64,000 nt of DNA from Aldehydirespirator sp965221185 (GTDB lineage: Bacteria; Actinomycetota; Acidimicrobiia; Acidimicrobiales; Aldehydirespiratoraceae), in NCBI GenBank assembly GCA_965221185.1, contig OZ244866.1, forward strand, positions 2,976,001 to 3,040,000, read 5' to 3'. Shown piece by piece: positions 27,089-37,031 of the stretch (its first letter is position 1; each line of letters starts with the position of its first letter). Below the pieces are notes generated by a model. The model saw only the letters and a program-made list of their open reading frames with translations, was not told the DNA's origin and ran no database searches. A program made the translations under genes and the position numbers.

Positions 27089-27390
27089 CCCGGAACTCAG
27101 CCGCACTGTTGCCGGTCAGCCGCCGCAATAGCCCCGTCGCCTGATCCGCAAGTTGCTTCGACGAGTCCATCGTGAAGAGTCAATCGTGGTGTGAGGGTAG
27201 GGAAGGTTGCGGCGTTCGGCGGCGGCGATGGCAAGCAGCGAGCCGCACCTCCAGCCTGCCTCCAGCTCGCGGAGTGTGACTCCGAGCACCTTGATCAACT
27301 TTGCGACGCTCTCTTAGGGGCGACGCGGATCGGTTGCCGACAGAGCGCGCGATGCTTGAGATTCCAAAGTATTCGGGCGCCGAGCCTCAC
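27089..27390. other. Gap between convergent genes
   Basis: No supported gene. A 7-bp hairpin with an 8-base loop, CGGCTGA/TCAGCCG at 27082-27103, overlaps the preceding stop codon and may act as a weak terminator for the RidA-GlcG-ABM unit; it has no U-tract. Short open frames here (for example 27116-27298 minus) have no recognisable features. Confidence 0.5.
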
Positions 27391-28776
27391 CTATCCGCAC
27401 GCTCCTGAGGCTTGGGGCGACGCGGCTCGGGCTTTGCGCAGCGCGTCCCGAGCGGCTTGGGGCCCGGTCGGCCCGGCTCGGCTGCCATTGCTGGACTTGC
27501 CGTTGCAAGCGTCGTTGCTGCCGGGCGCGGCCAGCGGCTCGGGTTCGGCGCGGTGGGGCGGATCGGCCGGGGCGAACAAGGGCGCGGCTTCGGGCATGCG
27601 CGCCGCGCCGTAGTGGATGCGGTCGGGGGGTCTGATGGTGTGCTTGCCGTCGCTAGCGCCAACCACTTGCCAGCCGTGGTCATGGATCTTGGCGTGGCAG
27701 CCCCAGCAGAGCGGTATGAGGTTGTCCAAGTCGGTGCGGCCGCCCCATGCGAAGGGGTCCATGTGGTGCGCGTGCAGCTTGCCCTCGTCGGGCTCGCCGC
27801 AGCCGGCGCAGCCGCCGTATAGCGCCATCAGCGCCTGGAACTGCGACTCGGTGGCTCGTCTGACGTTGCGGCCCTTCCACATGGGCACGCCTTTGGCGCT
27901 GAGCACCAGCCCGAACCACGACGACTCGCCCGCCAGCCTCTCGATCACCGCAGCGGGAAGCGGGTCCCCGTCACCCGTGGAGGCCATCAACTTCTCAGCC
28001 TCCGGGTCGAGTCGGGCCACTAGCGCGATGTCCGCGTACGGCTTGCCGCCGCCAGCGGTTCCCCCGGTCATGTTCTCGAACGCATCCGCCATGCACTGCG
28101 TCAAACTGCGGACACCGCCGCCGCCGGCCCGGGCCTGCGTCTTGTCGGCGCCATGCAGGCGGTGGGCCTCCTTGTCGAGCCGATTGCGGATGCGCCGCCC
28201 GGTCACAGGATCGAATTGCCCGTACAGATGCACCATGCCGTCATCGCCGTTCCAGATCCGCACCGCCCGGCGGGCCCGCTGCCGCCCGTATTCCGCCTCG
28301 CCGTCGTCGGCTTGGCGCTCAGCGGTCCACTGCTTAGCCTCCTTGGCGAACTTGTCCGGCGGCAGCGACTCAGCCTTGGCCAACAGTTCCTCATCGGACT
28401 CAATCTCTCCGGCGCTGGTCTTGTCGAGCGCGTCGGCGAGCTGCCCGGCGTTCGCCAGTGGCATCCGGCCCTCCTCGACGGCGTCTTGCACTGCGGGCAT
28501 CGCGCCGATGGCCGCAACGGTCCGGACCTGGCTGCGGGCGTCGCGCCGATGCATCCCGGTGCTCTCAGCGAGCACATGGGCCCCGCCGTCGCCGTGGCTG
28601 CGGCTGCCCGCCACGCTCGCCGCCGCTAGCGCCTGGGCAGTATCGAGCTTGCCGCGCACCGCCCTGGTCCCAGACAGCACACCGAGCAGTTCCTCCGAGG
28701 AGGCTTCGCCGCGCTTGAGGCACATCAGCAGCTCCGAGGCCGCCGCATCGAGCCGCTCAACCAGTTCGATCACCAT
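27391..28776 (-). CDS. DUF222 / HNH endonuclease (13E12 family)
   Basis: 461 residues from ATG 28776 (GTG 28794 is an alternative start). The N-terminal DUF222 region (about 1-300, beginning VIELVERLDAAASELL) is all helical. An HNH nuclease module follows near 325-375: CAGCGEPDEGKLHAHHMDPF, then GGRTDLDNLIPLCWGCHAKIHDHGW, with the zinc-binding Cys pairs and the catalytic His of HAHH. This multicopy family is highly characteristic of actinobacteria. Its role is unsettled; mobile-element ancestry is often assumed. The Pro/Ala-rich C-terminal tail is low complexity. Confidence 0.88.
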   Translation of the reverse strand: MVIELVERLDAAASELLMCLKRGEASSEELLGVLSGTRAVRGKLDTAQALAAASVAGSRSHGDGGAHVLAESTGMHRRDARSQVRTVAAIGAMPAVQDAVEEGRMPLANAGQLADALDKTSAGEIESDEELLAKAESLPPDKFAKEAKQWTAERQADDGEAEYGRQRARRAVRIWNGDDGMVHLYGQFDPVTGRRIRNRLDKEAHRLHGADKTQARAGGGGVRSLTQCMADAFENMTGGTAGGGKPYADIALVARLDPEAEKLMASTGDGDPLPAAVIERLAGESSWFGLVLSAKGVPMWKGRNVRRATESQFQALMALYGGCAGCGEPDEGKLHAHHMDPFAWGGRTDLDNLIPLCWGCHAKIHDHGWQVVGASDGKHTIRPPDRIHYGAARMPEAAPLFAPADPPHRAEPEPLAAPGSNDACNGKSSNGSRAGPTGPQAARDALRKARAASPQASGACG

Positions 28777-29079
28777 GGACCTATTGTCGCACACCCCTAT
28801 GACATTTGTCCAGCATTCACATGCTATGCCAATATGTTTTCTGTTATAGCAGTGCGAATAGTTCCATTGCTCCTAAGACGCTCCGGGCGCTACCGAAGAT
28901 GACGCCCCTTGCTCGGACAGGACGCCAGCGGGGGTCTCAGCCGTCGGAAGCGAGGCCGACAACGAGGCTGACGAATCGGAACAGGTCCAGCGCTGTTCTC
29001 GGACCCGCCCGGCGGCTGTCGGTTGCGGAGCCGTCCTGACCTCATGGCTGCCCGCACCCTCCGAGTAGCCTTGATCGCC
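28777..29079. other. AT-richer divergent intergenic region
   Basis: No supported gene. The part at 28790-28880 is markedly richer in A/T than its surroundings and probably carries promoters for both flanking genes. On the plus strand, TAGCCT lies 8 bases before ATG 29080, fitting a leaderless -10 box for the nuclease gene. Confidence 0.45.
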
Positions 29080-29796
29080 ATGTCCCTGCGCGACACGCTC
29101 GAGAGAATCCGGTCCAGCCCGACCCCAAACAACGAGGAGACGGCGAAGTTCCAGATTCTGGCACCGGTCTTGGCTGATCTGTCGTGGGATCCGTTCGGGC
29201 AGGAGGTGCGCTGGGAGCATCCTGTCGGCGGCAAGAAGAGCGGAGGCCGGGCGGACATCGCGCTCGAAGCCGAGAACCACATCCAGGCACTCATCGAGGT
29301 CAAGGCACCCGGCGCCAACCTGAACCATCACGTTGAGCAAGTCTTGGGCTATGCGTTCTTCGAAGGCGTCAGCATCTGTGTTCTCACCGACGGCCTCCAT
29401 TGGTGGCTCTACTGCCCGCTGGAGTCAGGCCCTCACGAAGAACGCCGATTTGCGGTCCCAAACCTTGTCACGGATCCCGTCGATCAGATCTGCGACGATC
29501 TCAACACATTTCTTGGCCGAGAGTCGCTGGTGAGTGGACAGGCTGTGCGACAGGCCAAGCAGGTTCGCCGAGCACTGCGGGAAGCTGCTCGACTCGAGAA
29601 GGAGATGCCAGCGATCTGGCAGCGAATGCTCGACGAGCCGGACGACGAACTCGTCGAGCTCATAAGGATCAAGCAAACTCCATCCGGGCATCACGTGGAC
29701 ACCAACCTGTCCGCGCAGAGCATCAGGGAGCGCGTCGTTCGGCTGCTCGAGGCATTGGGCTACCGCGAGTCCGACCTTGAGTACGTCTACGAATAG
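29080..29796 (+). CDS. Orphan HsdR N-terminal-like (type I restriction R subunit-related) nuclease domain protein
   Basis: 238 residues from ATG 29080 (29044 is an upstream alternative). The first about 130 residues match the HSDR_N pattern. A PD-(D/E)xK-type core is visible as GGRADIALEAENHIQALIEV then KAPG: Asp, then Glu-x-Lys. Stand-alone HSDR_N proteins occur widely without methylase or specificity subunits, as here, and their role is unclear (repair or defence). The C-terminal 100 residues are helical with no known domain. A leaderless promoter (TAGCCT) seems likely. Confidence 0.75.
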   Translation: MSLRDTLERIRSSPTPNNEETAKFQILAPVLADLSWDPFGQEVRWEHPVGGKKSGGRADIALEAENHIQALIEVKAPGANLNHHVEQVLGYAFFEGVSICVLTDGLHWWLYCPLESGPHEERRFAVPNLVTDPVDQICDDLNTFLGRESLVSGQAVRQAKQVRRALREAARLEKEMPAIWQRMLDEPDDELVELIRIKQTPSGHHVDTNLSAQSIRERVVRLLEALGYRESDLEYVYE

Positions 29797-29806
29797 GAGC
29801 CGCAAG

Positions 29807-32800
29807 GTGCCGTCCGCCGCCGCGCCGCAAGCCGAGGACTTCGATCTCGATCAGAAGTTCACGCTGGAACGGGGACGGGTGCTGCTCACCGGGGTCCAGG
29901 CGCTGGTGCGCCTGCCCATCGACCAGCACCGCGCCGACGCGGCCCGGGGCCTGCGCACAGCCACCTTCATCTCGGGATACCAGGGCTCGCCGCTGGGCAC
30001 CGTCGACCTCACCATCGAGCGCAACATGGCCCTGATGGAGGCCCACGACGTGGTGTGGGTGCCGGGCGTGAACGAGGAGCTGGCCGCCACCGCGGTGTGG
30101 GGCAGCCAGGAGCCGCTGCTCGGCCCGCTCGCCCGCCACGACGGGGTGGTGGGCATGTGGTACGGAAAGGGCCCGGGCGTGGACCGCTGCGGCGACGTGT
30201 TCAAGCACGCCAACTTCAAGGGCACCGCGCCCAACGGCGGGGTGCTGGTGCTGGCCGGCGACGACCCCATGGCCAAATCGTCCACGCTGCCCACGCAGGT
30301 GGAGCCCACCTTCTACGACGCCCAGATCCCGGTGCTGTACCCCGGCACGATGCAGGAGGTCATCGACCTCGGACTTCACGGCATCGCCCTGTCCAGGTAT
30401 TCGGGCCTGTGGACCGCGTTCAAGGTGGTGACCACCGTCGCCGACGGGTTCGGCATCGCCGAGGTGGGCCCCGACCGGATCGTGCCCGTCGATCCCGGAC
30501 TGGAGATCGACGGCCAGCCGTGGCGCCACATCCAGCGGCCGGGCCTGGTCACGCCGCTGAGCCTCGAGCAGGAGAAGGACATCGCCTACGGGCGCCTGGA
30601 GGCGGCAGTGGCCTACGCCGCGGCCAACGGGCTCAACGAGATCAGCGGCACCACCGGGGTCGCCCGCCTCGGGATCGTGGCCGCGGGCCGGACGTTCCAG
30701 GAGCTGCGCCAGGCCCTCGGCGACCTCGGCCTCGACGACGACGGGCTGCGCCGCTTCGGCATCCGGCTGTTGCGACTGGGCATGGTGTGGCCGGTGGAGC
30801 CGGAGATCGTGCGCCGCTTCGCCGGGGGGCTCGACGAGATCCTGGTGCTGGACGAGAAGCGGGCCTTCATCGAGCTGTTCGTGCGCGACATCCTCTACGG
30901 CCGGGCCGGCGCCCCTCGGGTGGTGGGCAAGACCGACGAGCGGGGCCGCCGGCTGGTTCCCGCCGACGGCGAGCTGAGCGCCGACCGGATCGCGGCCGTC
31001 GTGGCGGACCGGCTCCGCTCCGGGGTTCTCGGAGGCGAGGTGGGAGCCCTGCCGGTGGCGGTGGAGGCCCGCCTGGCCCTCATCGAGGCCGCCGCGGCTG
31101 CGGGCGCGGCCGAGGTGGCCCGGACGCCGTACTGGTGCAGCGGCTGTCCCCACAACCGCTCCACCGTGGTGCCCGACGGCTCGTTCGTGGGCGCCGGCGT
31201 GGGCTGCCACGCCATGGCCCTGTGGATCGACGACCGGGCCCAGATCGTGCACCAGATGGGCGGCGAGGGCGCCACCTGGATAGGCCGGGCACCGTTCACC
31301 GACCGGTCCCACATGTTCCAGAACGTCGGTGACGGCACGTTCTTCCATTCCGCCAGCCTGGCGGTGCGGGCCGCGGTGGCGGCTGGCGTCGACATCACCT
31401 ACAAGATCCTCTACAACGGCGCTGTCGCCATGACCGGTGGCCAGGACGTGGCCGGCGCCATCGGCGTGCCCGAGCTGACCCAGTCGATGGACGCCGAGGG
31501 TGTCAGCCGCATCATCGTGTGCAGCGACGACCCCGACCGCCACTCCGGCGACGCTCCGCTGGCGGAGGGGGCCGAGATCTGGAGACGGGACCGACTCGAG
31601 GAGGCCCAGCTCGCCCTGCGGGACACGCCGGGGGTGACGGTGTTGATCTACGACCAGGAGTGCGCGGCCGAGAAGCGCCGGGAGCGCAAGCGGGGCCTGC
31701 GCCCCACCCCGACCAAGCGCATCTTCATCAACGAGGCCGTCTGTGAGGGCTGCGGCGACTGCGGGGCCAAGAGCCACTGCCTGTCGGTGCAGCCGGTCGA
31801 CACCGAACTGGGCACCAAGACCCGCATACACCAGTCTTCGTGCAACTTCGACTACACGTGCATCGAAGGCGACTGCCCGTCGTTCATCCGAGTCAAAACG
31901 CGGCCGGCCAAAGCCAAAGCAGCCGCGGGCGCGGTCCGGGTCGCCCGGGCCCAACCTCCCGACGACATCGCCCAACCGGACCTGCCTGTGCCCGGGCCCG
32001 ACGGGTACGGGCTGTTCATGGCAGGCGTGGGCGGCACCGGGGTTGTCACCGTCAGCCAGGTGCTGGCCACCGCGGCCCTGCTCGACGGCCTCGACGTCAT
32101 GGGCCTCGACCAGACAGGGCTCAGCCAGAAGGGCGGGCCGGTCGTCTCACACCTGCGCTTCTTCGATGGCGAGGCCAAGGGCGCCAACCTGATCGGCGCG
32201 GGCGGCGCCGACTGCTACCTGGGCCTGGACATGCTGGTGGCGGCCGACCCCAAGAACCTGGCCAAGGCCGATCCCGAGCGCACGGTGGCGGTGGTGTCGA
32301 CCAGCAAGCTGCCCACCGGCGACATGGTGGCCCACGTGGAGGAGACCTATCCCGACATCGACGGGATGCTGTCGACCATCGACGGCGCCACCCGCACCGG
32401 TGCCAGCATCCGCCTCGACGCCGACCGGATGGCCGACGCCCTGCTGGGCACGGCCATGCCCGCCAACGTGCTGGCGCTGGGGGCCGCGTACCAGGCGGGC
32501 GGGATCCCGGTGTCGGCGGCCTCCATCGAGCGGGCCATCGAGCTCAACGGGGTGGCGGTCGCAACCAACATCGCCGCGTTCCGCTGGGGGCGGGTCTACG
32601 CGCGCGAGGGCACCGACGGCCTGGTCAGCTTGGCGGGTGTGGCCTCCCTGGCGACGGCGGAGACGGCGGCAGCCGCGCCCGGCCTGGGGTTGGACTCGGT
32701 CCCGGCTCGGGCCAAGGCCACCGCCCGGTCGCTGGTGCAGAACTCGGGCCTGGCCGCAATCCCGACAGACGACGGCGCGGCCATGGTTGAGACCGTGGAG

Positions 32801-33436
32801 CGGCGAGCCGCCGACCTGGTGGACTACCAGTCGCGGGAGCTGGCCTCGCAGTACGTGGACTTCGTGGACGCGGCGTCGGCCCGCGAGCGCGAGGTGATGG
32901 GCGACCGGACCGAGCTGGCCGAAGCGGTGGCCCGCTACCTGTACAAGCTGACGGCCTACAAGGACGAGTACGAGGTGGCCCGCCTGCACCTGCGCACCGG
33001 CGTGGCTGATGCCATGCGCGGCGCAGTGGGCGACTTCTCCGGCTACCGCATCCTGCTGCACCCTCCGGTGCTGCGGGCCCTCGGGATGAAGCGCAAGATC
33101 TCGCTGGGACCGTTCCAGCGGCCGGCGCTCGTGGTGCTGAAGGCGCTGCGCCGGCTGCGGGGCACCCCCTTCGACCTGTTCGGCTACGCCAAGGTGCGCC
33201 GGGTGGAGCGAGAGCTGATCGCGGAGTACCGGACTCTCATGGAGGCCGAGTTGGACAGCCTGACGCCGGCCACCTACGAGCGGGCCACCAAGCTGGCCCA
33301 GCTTCCCGACGTGATCAGGGGCTACGAGGACGTGAAACTCGCCGGGGTGGAGCGGTTCCGCCAAGAGGTGCGGGCCATGCGCAGCCCCGACGCCCGTCCG
33401 GTGGCGCTCACTGCCAAACCGGGACCGGCCGGTTAG
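29807..33436 (+). CDS. Indolepyruvate ferredoxin oxidoreductase, alpha and beta parts fused
   Basis: 1209 residues from GTG 29807, chosen because AGGAG stands 7 bases upstream. In order: pyrimidine-binding domain (FISGYQGSPLGTVD, PGVNEELAATA), the TPP-binding part (YWCSGCPHNRST, GGEGATWIG), ferredoxin-like cysteines (CEGCGDCGAKSHC and CNFDYTCIEGDC), then the gamma-type IorB domain (FMAGVGGTGVVTVSQVLATA) and a C-terminal DUF6537-like region. The enzyme oxidatively decarboxylates aryl-pyruvates or branched 2-oxoacids to acyl-CoA, reducing ferredoxin. Fused forms of about 1150-1200 residues are known in aerobes. Acyl-CoA products could feed nearby acyl-CoA enzymes. Confidence 0.93.
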   Translation: MPSAAAPQAEDFDLDQKFTLERGRVLLTGVQALVRLPIDQHRADAARGLRTATFISGYQGSPLGTVDLTIERNMALMEAHDVVWVPGVNEELAATAVWGSQEPLLGPLARHDGVVGMWYGKGPGVDRCGDVFKHANFKGTAPNGGVLVLAGDDPMAKSSTLPTQVEPTFYDAQIPVLYPGTMQEVIDLGLHGIALSRYSGLWTAFKVVTTVADGFGIAEVGPDRIVPVDPGLEIDGQPWRHIQRPGLVTPLSLEQEKDIAYGRLEAAVAYAAANGLNEISGTTGVARLGIVAAGRTFQELRQALGDLGLDDDGLRRFGIRLLRLGMVWPVEPEIVRRFAGGLDEILVLDEKRAFIELFVRDILYGRAGAPRVVGKTDERGRRLVPADGELSADRIAAVVADRLRSGVLGGEVGALPVAVEARLALIEAAAAAGAAEVARTPYWCSGCPHNRSTVVPDGSFVGAGVGCHAMALWIDDRAQIVHQMGGEGATWIGRAPFTDRSHMFQNVGDGTFFHSASLAVRAAVAAGVDITYKILYNGAVAMTGGQDVAGAIGVPELTQSMDAEGVSRIIVCSDDPDRHSGDAPLAEGAEIWRRDRLEEAQLALRDTPGVTVLIYDQECAAEKRRERKRGLRPTPTKRIFINEAVCEGCGDCGAKSHCLSVQPVDTELGTKTRIHQSSCNFDYTCIEGDCPSFIRVKTRPAKAKAAAGAVRVARAQPPDDIAQPDLPVPGPDGYGLFMAGVGGTGVVTVSQVLATAALLDGLDVMGLDQTGLSQKGGPVVSHLRFFDGEAKGANLIGAGGADCYLGLDMLVAADPKNLAKADPERTVAVVSTSKLPTGDMVAHVEETYPDIDGMLSTIDGATRTGASIRLDADRMADALLGTAMPANVLALGAAYQAGGIPVSAASIERAIELNGVAVATNIAAFRWGRVYAREGTDGLVSLAGVASLATAETAAAAPGLGLDSVPARAKATARSLVQNSGLAAIPTDDGAAMVETVERRAADLVDYQSRELASQYVDFVDAASAREREVMGDRTELAEAVARYLYKLTAYKDEYEVARLHLRTGVADAMRGAVGDFSGYRILLHPPVLRALGMKRKISLGPFQRPALVVLKALRRLRGTPFDLFGYAKVRRVERELIAEYRTLMEAELDSLTPATYERATKLAQLPDVIRGYEDVKLAGVERFRQEVRAMRSPDARPVALTAKPGPAG

Positions 33437-33449
33437 CGCAGCCGCGAGC

Positions 33450-34694
33450 ATGGCCGAGGCGGCGCCCTCGCAGGCTCCTGGCGCGGCTCCTGTTCAGGCG
33501 GTGGCCGCCTCGGTGGCCTGCGTCACCGCGAGCGTGTTGCCCGGCTTCCTGACCGGCGCGCTCGGCAGCGACATCAAGGCGGAGTTCGGCGTCGGCGACA
33601 CGGGGCTGGGCCTAGCGCTGGCAGTGACCTACATGCTGGCGGCTGTGGCCATTGTCCACGCGGGCGAGCTGGCCGATCGGATCGGCTCCCGCCGCAGCCT
33701 GCTGATCTCGATGCAGGTCACGATGGCCGGCTACCTGGCGGTGGCCGTGCTGGCCCGATCGTTCGCGACGCTCCTGATAGCGCTGGCAGTGGCCGGAGCG
33801 GGACTGACGCTGGCCGGGCCGGCCGCCAAGGTGCTGGTCGCTCACCACGTGTCGATCGGGCGCCACGGCCTGGCCTTCGGAGTGCACATGTCGGCCATAC
33901 CGCTGGGGCCGCTGCTGGCCGGACTGACCGTGCCCCTGGTGGGCGGTACGGCGGGATGGCGATGGCCCTTCGTCGGCGGAGCTGTGCTGGCCGCGGCCGG
34001 GATGCTGATGCTCCCTGCCGAGCAGGCGCCGGCAAGACCGGCCGCCCAGGCCGCGAAGGCGCCCGGCGCGGGGCGCTTCACACACGTGAGGATGGGTCCG
34101 TTGTTCGTGTTCGCGGCGGCCGCGATGCTCGCCTCGTGCTCGGTCGTCGCCGCGGCCGCGTTCTTCGTGGTCAACAGCGAGAACGCCGGAATCTCCGAAG
34201 GCACGGCCGGATTGCTGCTGTCGGCGGCCAGCGCAGGGGTGATCACGGTTCGCATCGCACTGGGCGCCCTCGCTGACCGCGTCCGCACGGGCGCGGTCAG
34301 CACCGTCGCCATCCTTCTGACCGCGAGCGCGGCCGGATATGCGCTGATGGCTGCCGACACTGGTTGGATGTACGCGCTCGGCGGGCAGGTCGCCATCATC
34401 CTGGGGTGGTCGTGGCCCGGTCTGATGGTGCTTGCCCTCGTTCGGATCTACCCCCAAGCGCCCGGTCTGGCCTCCTCGTTCGTGATCGGGGGCCTCAACC
34501 TCGGCGCAGTTGTCGGACCGGCGGCCTTCGGAGCGATCAGCGACGCGGCGTCGTCCTCGACCGCGCTCGCCGTCGCAGCCGTATGGGTCCTGGTCGCCGC
34601 CGGACTCAGCCTGGCGAGCCGGATCCGCTCCGACGGCACTCACTCCTCGCCGCGGTCCTCGCCATTACCCGGAACCGGAGACGGGGGCATCTGA
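33450..34694 (+). CDS. MFS transporter
   Basis: 414 residues with 12 predicted hydrophobic segments. The loop signature is ELADRIGSRRS, and TM4-5 carry AGAGLTLAGPAAKVLV. Same type as the carriers at 14593 and 60794 (shared AGPxxK region and SxxxGxxxG in TM11). It follows the indolepyruvate oxidoreductase by 13 bases and may import its aromatic or branched 2-oxoacid substrate (inference). Its last 30 bases overlap the end of the convergent Rieske gene. Confidence 0.85.
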   Translation: MAEAAPSQAPGAAPVQAVAASVACVTASVLPGFLTGALGSDIKAEFGVGDTGLGLALAVTYMLAAVAIVHAGELADRIGSRRSLLISMQVTMAGYLAVAVLARSFATLLIALAVAGAGLTLAGPAAKVLVAHHVSIGRHGLAFGVHMSAIPLGPLLAGLTVPLVGGTAGWRWPFVGGAVLAAAGMLMLPAEQAPARPAAQAAKAPGAGRFTHVRMGPLFVFAAAAMLASCSVVAAAAFFVVNSENAGISEGTAGLLLSAASAGVITVRIALGALADRVRTGAVSTVAILLTASAAGYALMAADTGWMYALGGQVAIILGWSWPGLMVLALVRIYPQAPGLASSFVIGGLNLGAVVGPAAFGAISDAASSSTALAVAAVWVLVAAGLSLASRIRSDGTHSSPRSSPLPGTGDGGI

Positions 34695-35861
34695 GTCATC
34701 CCGCAGGTCGTCCATCACGACATGGCCTTCATCAAAGTCCTCGTCAGCCCCCAGATGCACGACGGTCTCCACTGCGGTTCCCTGAACACCTCGGGCGCTG
34801 CGCTCGCAATGCGCCCGCCAGGTGGTGATGGACTTGTCGGGGCGGAACAGCCGCTCGGGCGGGATGCTGACCTGCTCGATCATCTGCTGGTCCTGGCGAT
34901 TGAACTGCCACATGTACGCCCACCGGATGTAGAGCCAGAAGCGCAGCCTGAACCAGGCGGCCTTGATGCCCTTGGCTTGGGAGACGGCGAGCATGAAGGA
35001 GAGGTGCTCGCCCTCTCCAGTCCCCATGAACACCTCGAACGCGGTCCAGTCCGGCCATTGGATGCGGACCCAGCCGGGGAGACGGACGGAGCCGCGGACA
35101 ACCACGTTGCGTTGCCATGGACGGAAGCCGTGGGGCCACCGGCCGAGTCCGGGATAGTCGACCTGTTCGACGATGTCGTCGACGGTCCGGATGAGCCAAT
35201 CGCCGTGCTGTTCGATGTGAACGACCCGGTAGGCGGGCTTGCGCCGGATCCACGTCCACACGACGCCGCGGTGCAGATAGGTGGAGTGGCCCTCGTCGAA
35301 CCCGTTCTCCACGGCGTAGCGCCAATCGCCCCGTCTGTTCCGGAGCCAACCCAGCACGACGGCCCCCGGTTGGAGGAAGTCCTCGGGCACGTCAGCTTCG
35401 AGGGGCGGCGGCTCGCCGTCACCGACGTAGACGAAGACGATGCCGGCGCGTTCCTCGACCGGGTATGTCCTCAACCTCACGCTCTTGTTCCCGACAATGG
35501 GAGAGTCGCTACCGTCGACCAGGGCAGCGCGCAGGTTGCCGTCGGTCACGTCGTACGTCCACCCGTGATACACGCACGAGATCGTGCCCGGGAACAGGCA
35601 CTTGCCCATCGAGAGGGGCACGCCGCGGTGGAGGCAGCGGTCGTTCAGAGCGAACGCCTTGCCCTCGTGACGGATGAGGAGGAGGCGATCGCCACAGATC
35701 GTCAAAGGCACCGGCTTGCGGCCGACCTTCTTCGAGAAGGCAACGGGGTACCAGTAATTCCGCAGGCCCTCCGATGCGGAGCGGTAGCGAGGCCACCGCT
35801 TGTAGGCGTGATCCCCACTCGCCGAGTAGCGCTCCTCGCGCGCCCTGTTTGGTGATGCCAT
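34665..35861 (-). CDS. Rieske-type aromatic-ring-hydroxylating oxygenase, alpha subunit
   Basis: 398 residues from ATG 35861, which has GAGG 9 bases upstream (ATG 35870 is adjacent). The Rieske 2Fe-2S ligands are Cys76, His78, Cys96 and His99 (CLHRG...CVYHGW). The mononuclear iron motif ENGFDEGHSTYLHR supplies His192 and His197, with Asp189 near the electron-transfer path. The family hydroxylates or demethylates aromatic and polycyclic substrates and needs a reductase, not encoded nearby. The upstream region carries a full GGTATACC palindrome at 35976-35983. No beta-subunit gene is present, so a homo-oligomer is likely. Confidence 0.88.
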   Translation of the reverse strand: MASPNRAREERYSASGDHAYKRWPRYRSASEGLRNYWYPVAFSKKVGRKPVPLTICGDRLLLIRHEGKAFALNDRCLHRGVPLSMGKCLFPGTISCVYHGWTYDVTDGNLRAALVDGSDSPIVGNKSVRLRTYPVEERAGIVFVYVGDGEPPPLEADVPEDFLQPGAVVLGWLRNRRGDWRYAVENGFDEGHSTYLHRGVVWTWIRRKPAYRVVHIEQHGDWLIRTVDDIVEQVDYPGLGRWPHGFRPWQRNVVVRGSVRLPGWVRIQWPDWTAFEVFMGTGEGEHLSFMLAVSQAKGIKAAWFRLRFWLYIRWAYMWQFNRQDQQMIEQVSIPPERLFRPDKSITTWRAHCERSARGVQGTAVETVVHLGADEDFDEGHVVMDDLRDDSDAPVSGSG

Positions 35862-35976
35862 CGTTGCCATCCTCGTCTTGGGGATGATCCCACCATGTCG
35901 TGGTGGGCCGCATCCACACAGCAGGTCACAAGGGCGGCCCTCGGCTGATGCGGACCCATAGCTGGTTCGGACCACG

Positions 35977-35982
35977 GTATAC
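35977..35982. promoter_or_regulatory. GTATAC box upstream of the Rieske oxygenase
   Basis: The core extends to the 8-bp palindrome GGTATACC, 115 bases before ATG 35861. Confidence 0.4.
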
Positions 35983-36057
35983 CGAACGGACCGAGGGACG
36001 GGCCCGCCGCTCGCACCTGTCGGCCTGATTCGGAGCCGCCAAGAAAGTCGGGCTACG

Positions 36058-36063
36058 GTATAC
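36058..36063. promoter_or_regulatory. GTATAC box upstream of the ABC transporter operon
   Basis: ACGGTATACAGA, 47 bases before the TTG start at 36111 on the plus strand. Confidence 0.45.
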
Positions 36064-36110
36064 AGACGGCCCCGGTCGCGGGCCAGTAGTGGCCCGACGG
36101 AGGGAGCGCG

Positions 36111-37031
36111 TTGCTTCGGTGGCTCGCTAAACGCATCATCGCCGCCGCGCTGGTGATCTTCGTCGTCACCTCCCTGGTCTTTGTGGTCACCCACATCTTC
36201 ACTGACCCGGCCACGGTGTCGCTGCCGCTGGAGGCCACCGAGGAGCATCGGGCCAACCGCCGGGCCGTTCTCGGGCTGGACCGGCCTCTCAGCGTGCAGT
36301 ACTGGGACTTCATCTCAGGCCTGGTTGTCGGTGACCTCGGTGAGTCGTTCTGGCAGAGCCAGCCCGCCTCGGAGCTGGTGCTGCAACGGCTGCCGGCCAC
36401 ACTGAAACTGGTGGGCGGAGCCACCGCTGTGACGGTGCTGCTGGCCGTGCCCCTGGGGATGCTGGCCGCCTGGTGGGAGCGGCGCTTCGCCGACCACGTC
36501 GTGCTCGGCTTCTCGATGGCGTCGATAAGCGCCCCACCGTTCTGGATCGGCTACCTGCTGATCATCGTGTTCGCGGTGCAGCTCGGATGGGTTCCGACGT
36601 TCGGCTCCGGGGGGATCACCTCGCTGATCCTGCCGTCGTTCGCCATCGGCCTGGCCAGCGCGGGCCGGCTGGCCCAGATCACCCGGCGCGGCATCGTGGA
36701 GGAGCTGCGCAAGCCCTACGCGGTCACCGCGCTGTCCAGGGGCTTCTCCCGGTCCTACACGATCGTGCACCACACCTTCCGCAACGTGGCCTCGAGCTTC
36801 GTGACCATGACCGGCTGGGAGCTGACCCGCATGTTCACCGGCTACACGGTGGTGATCGAGGTGGTGTTCGCCTGGCCCGGCGTCGGCCGCCTCGCCATCC
36901 ACGCCATCGAGAACCGGGACCTCATCCTGGTGCAGGCCGCAGTGGTGGCGCTGGCCACGCTGGTGGTGGTCACCAACTTGCTGGTGGACATCGCCCGCCG
37001 GATGATCGACCCCAGGGTGGACCTGGCATGA
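36111..37031 (+). CDS. ABC transporter permease, DppB/OppB type
   Basis: 306 residues from TTG 36111, accepted because GGAGGG lies 6 bases upstream and the N-terminal membrane segment begins at once (LAKRIIAAALVIFVVTSLVF). It has six membrane segments and the BPD_transp_1 cytoplasmic loop ITRRGIVEELRKPYAVTALSR with the EAA-type Gly region. It forms the channel with the next gene product for import of peptides, opines or similar solutes. The following ATG overlaps the stop (ATGA). The operon 36111-39971 encodes B, C, D and F but no binding protein. Confidence 0.9.
   Translation: MLRWLAKRIIAAALVIFVVTSLVFVVTHIFTDPATVSLPLEATEEHRANRRAVLGLDRPLSVQYWDFISGLVVGDLGESFWQSQPASELVLQRLPATLKLVGGATAVTVLLAVPLGMLAAWWERRFADHVVLGFSMASISAPPFWIGYLLIIVFAVQLGWVPTFGSGGITSLILPSFAIGLASAGRLAQITRRGIVEELRKPYAVTALSRGFSRSYTIVHHTFRNVASSFVTMTGWELTRMFTGYTVVIEVVFAWPGVGRLAIHAIENRDLILVQAAVVALATLVVVTNLLVDIARRMIDPRVDLA

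Noticed and set aside
27116..27298. 60-codon minus-strand frame in the gap after the ABM gene
   Set aside because: No ribosome site, no recognisable motif and Arg-rich composition.
28806..29039. 77-codon plus-strand frame before the HsdR-like gene
   Set aside because: No domain and no ribosome site; it lies in an AT-rich promoter region.
29723..31975. Long open frame antisense to the indolepyruvate oxidoreductase
   Set aside because: Low-complexity Gly/Ala/His/Arg translation typical of GC-rich antisense; the plus-strand gene has full family motifs.
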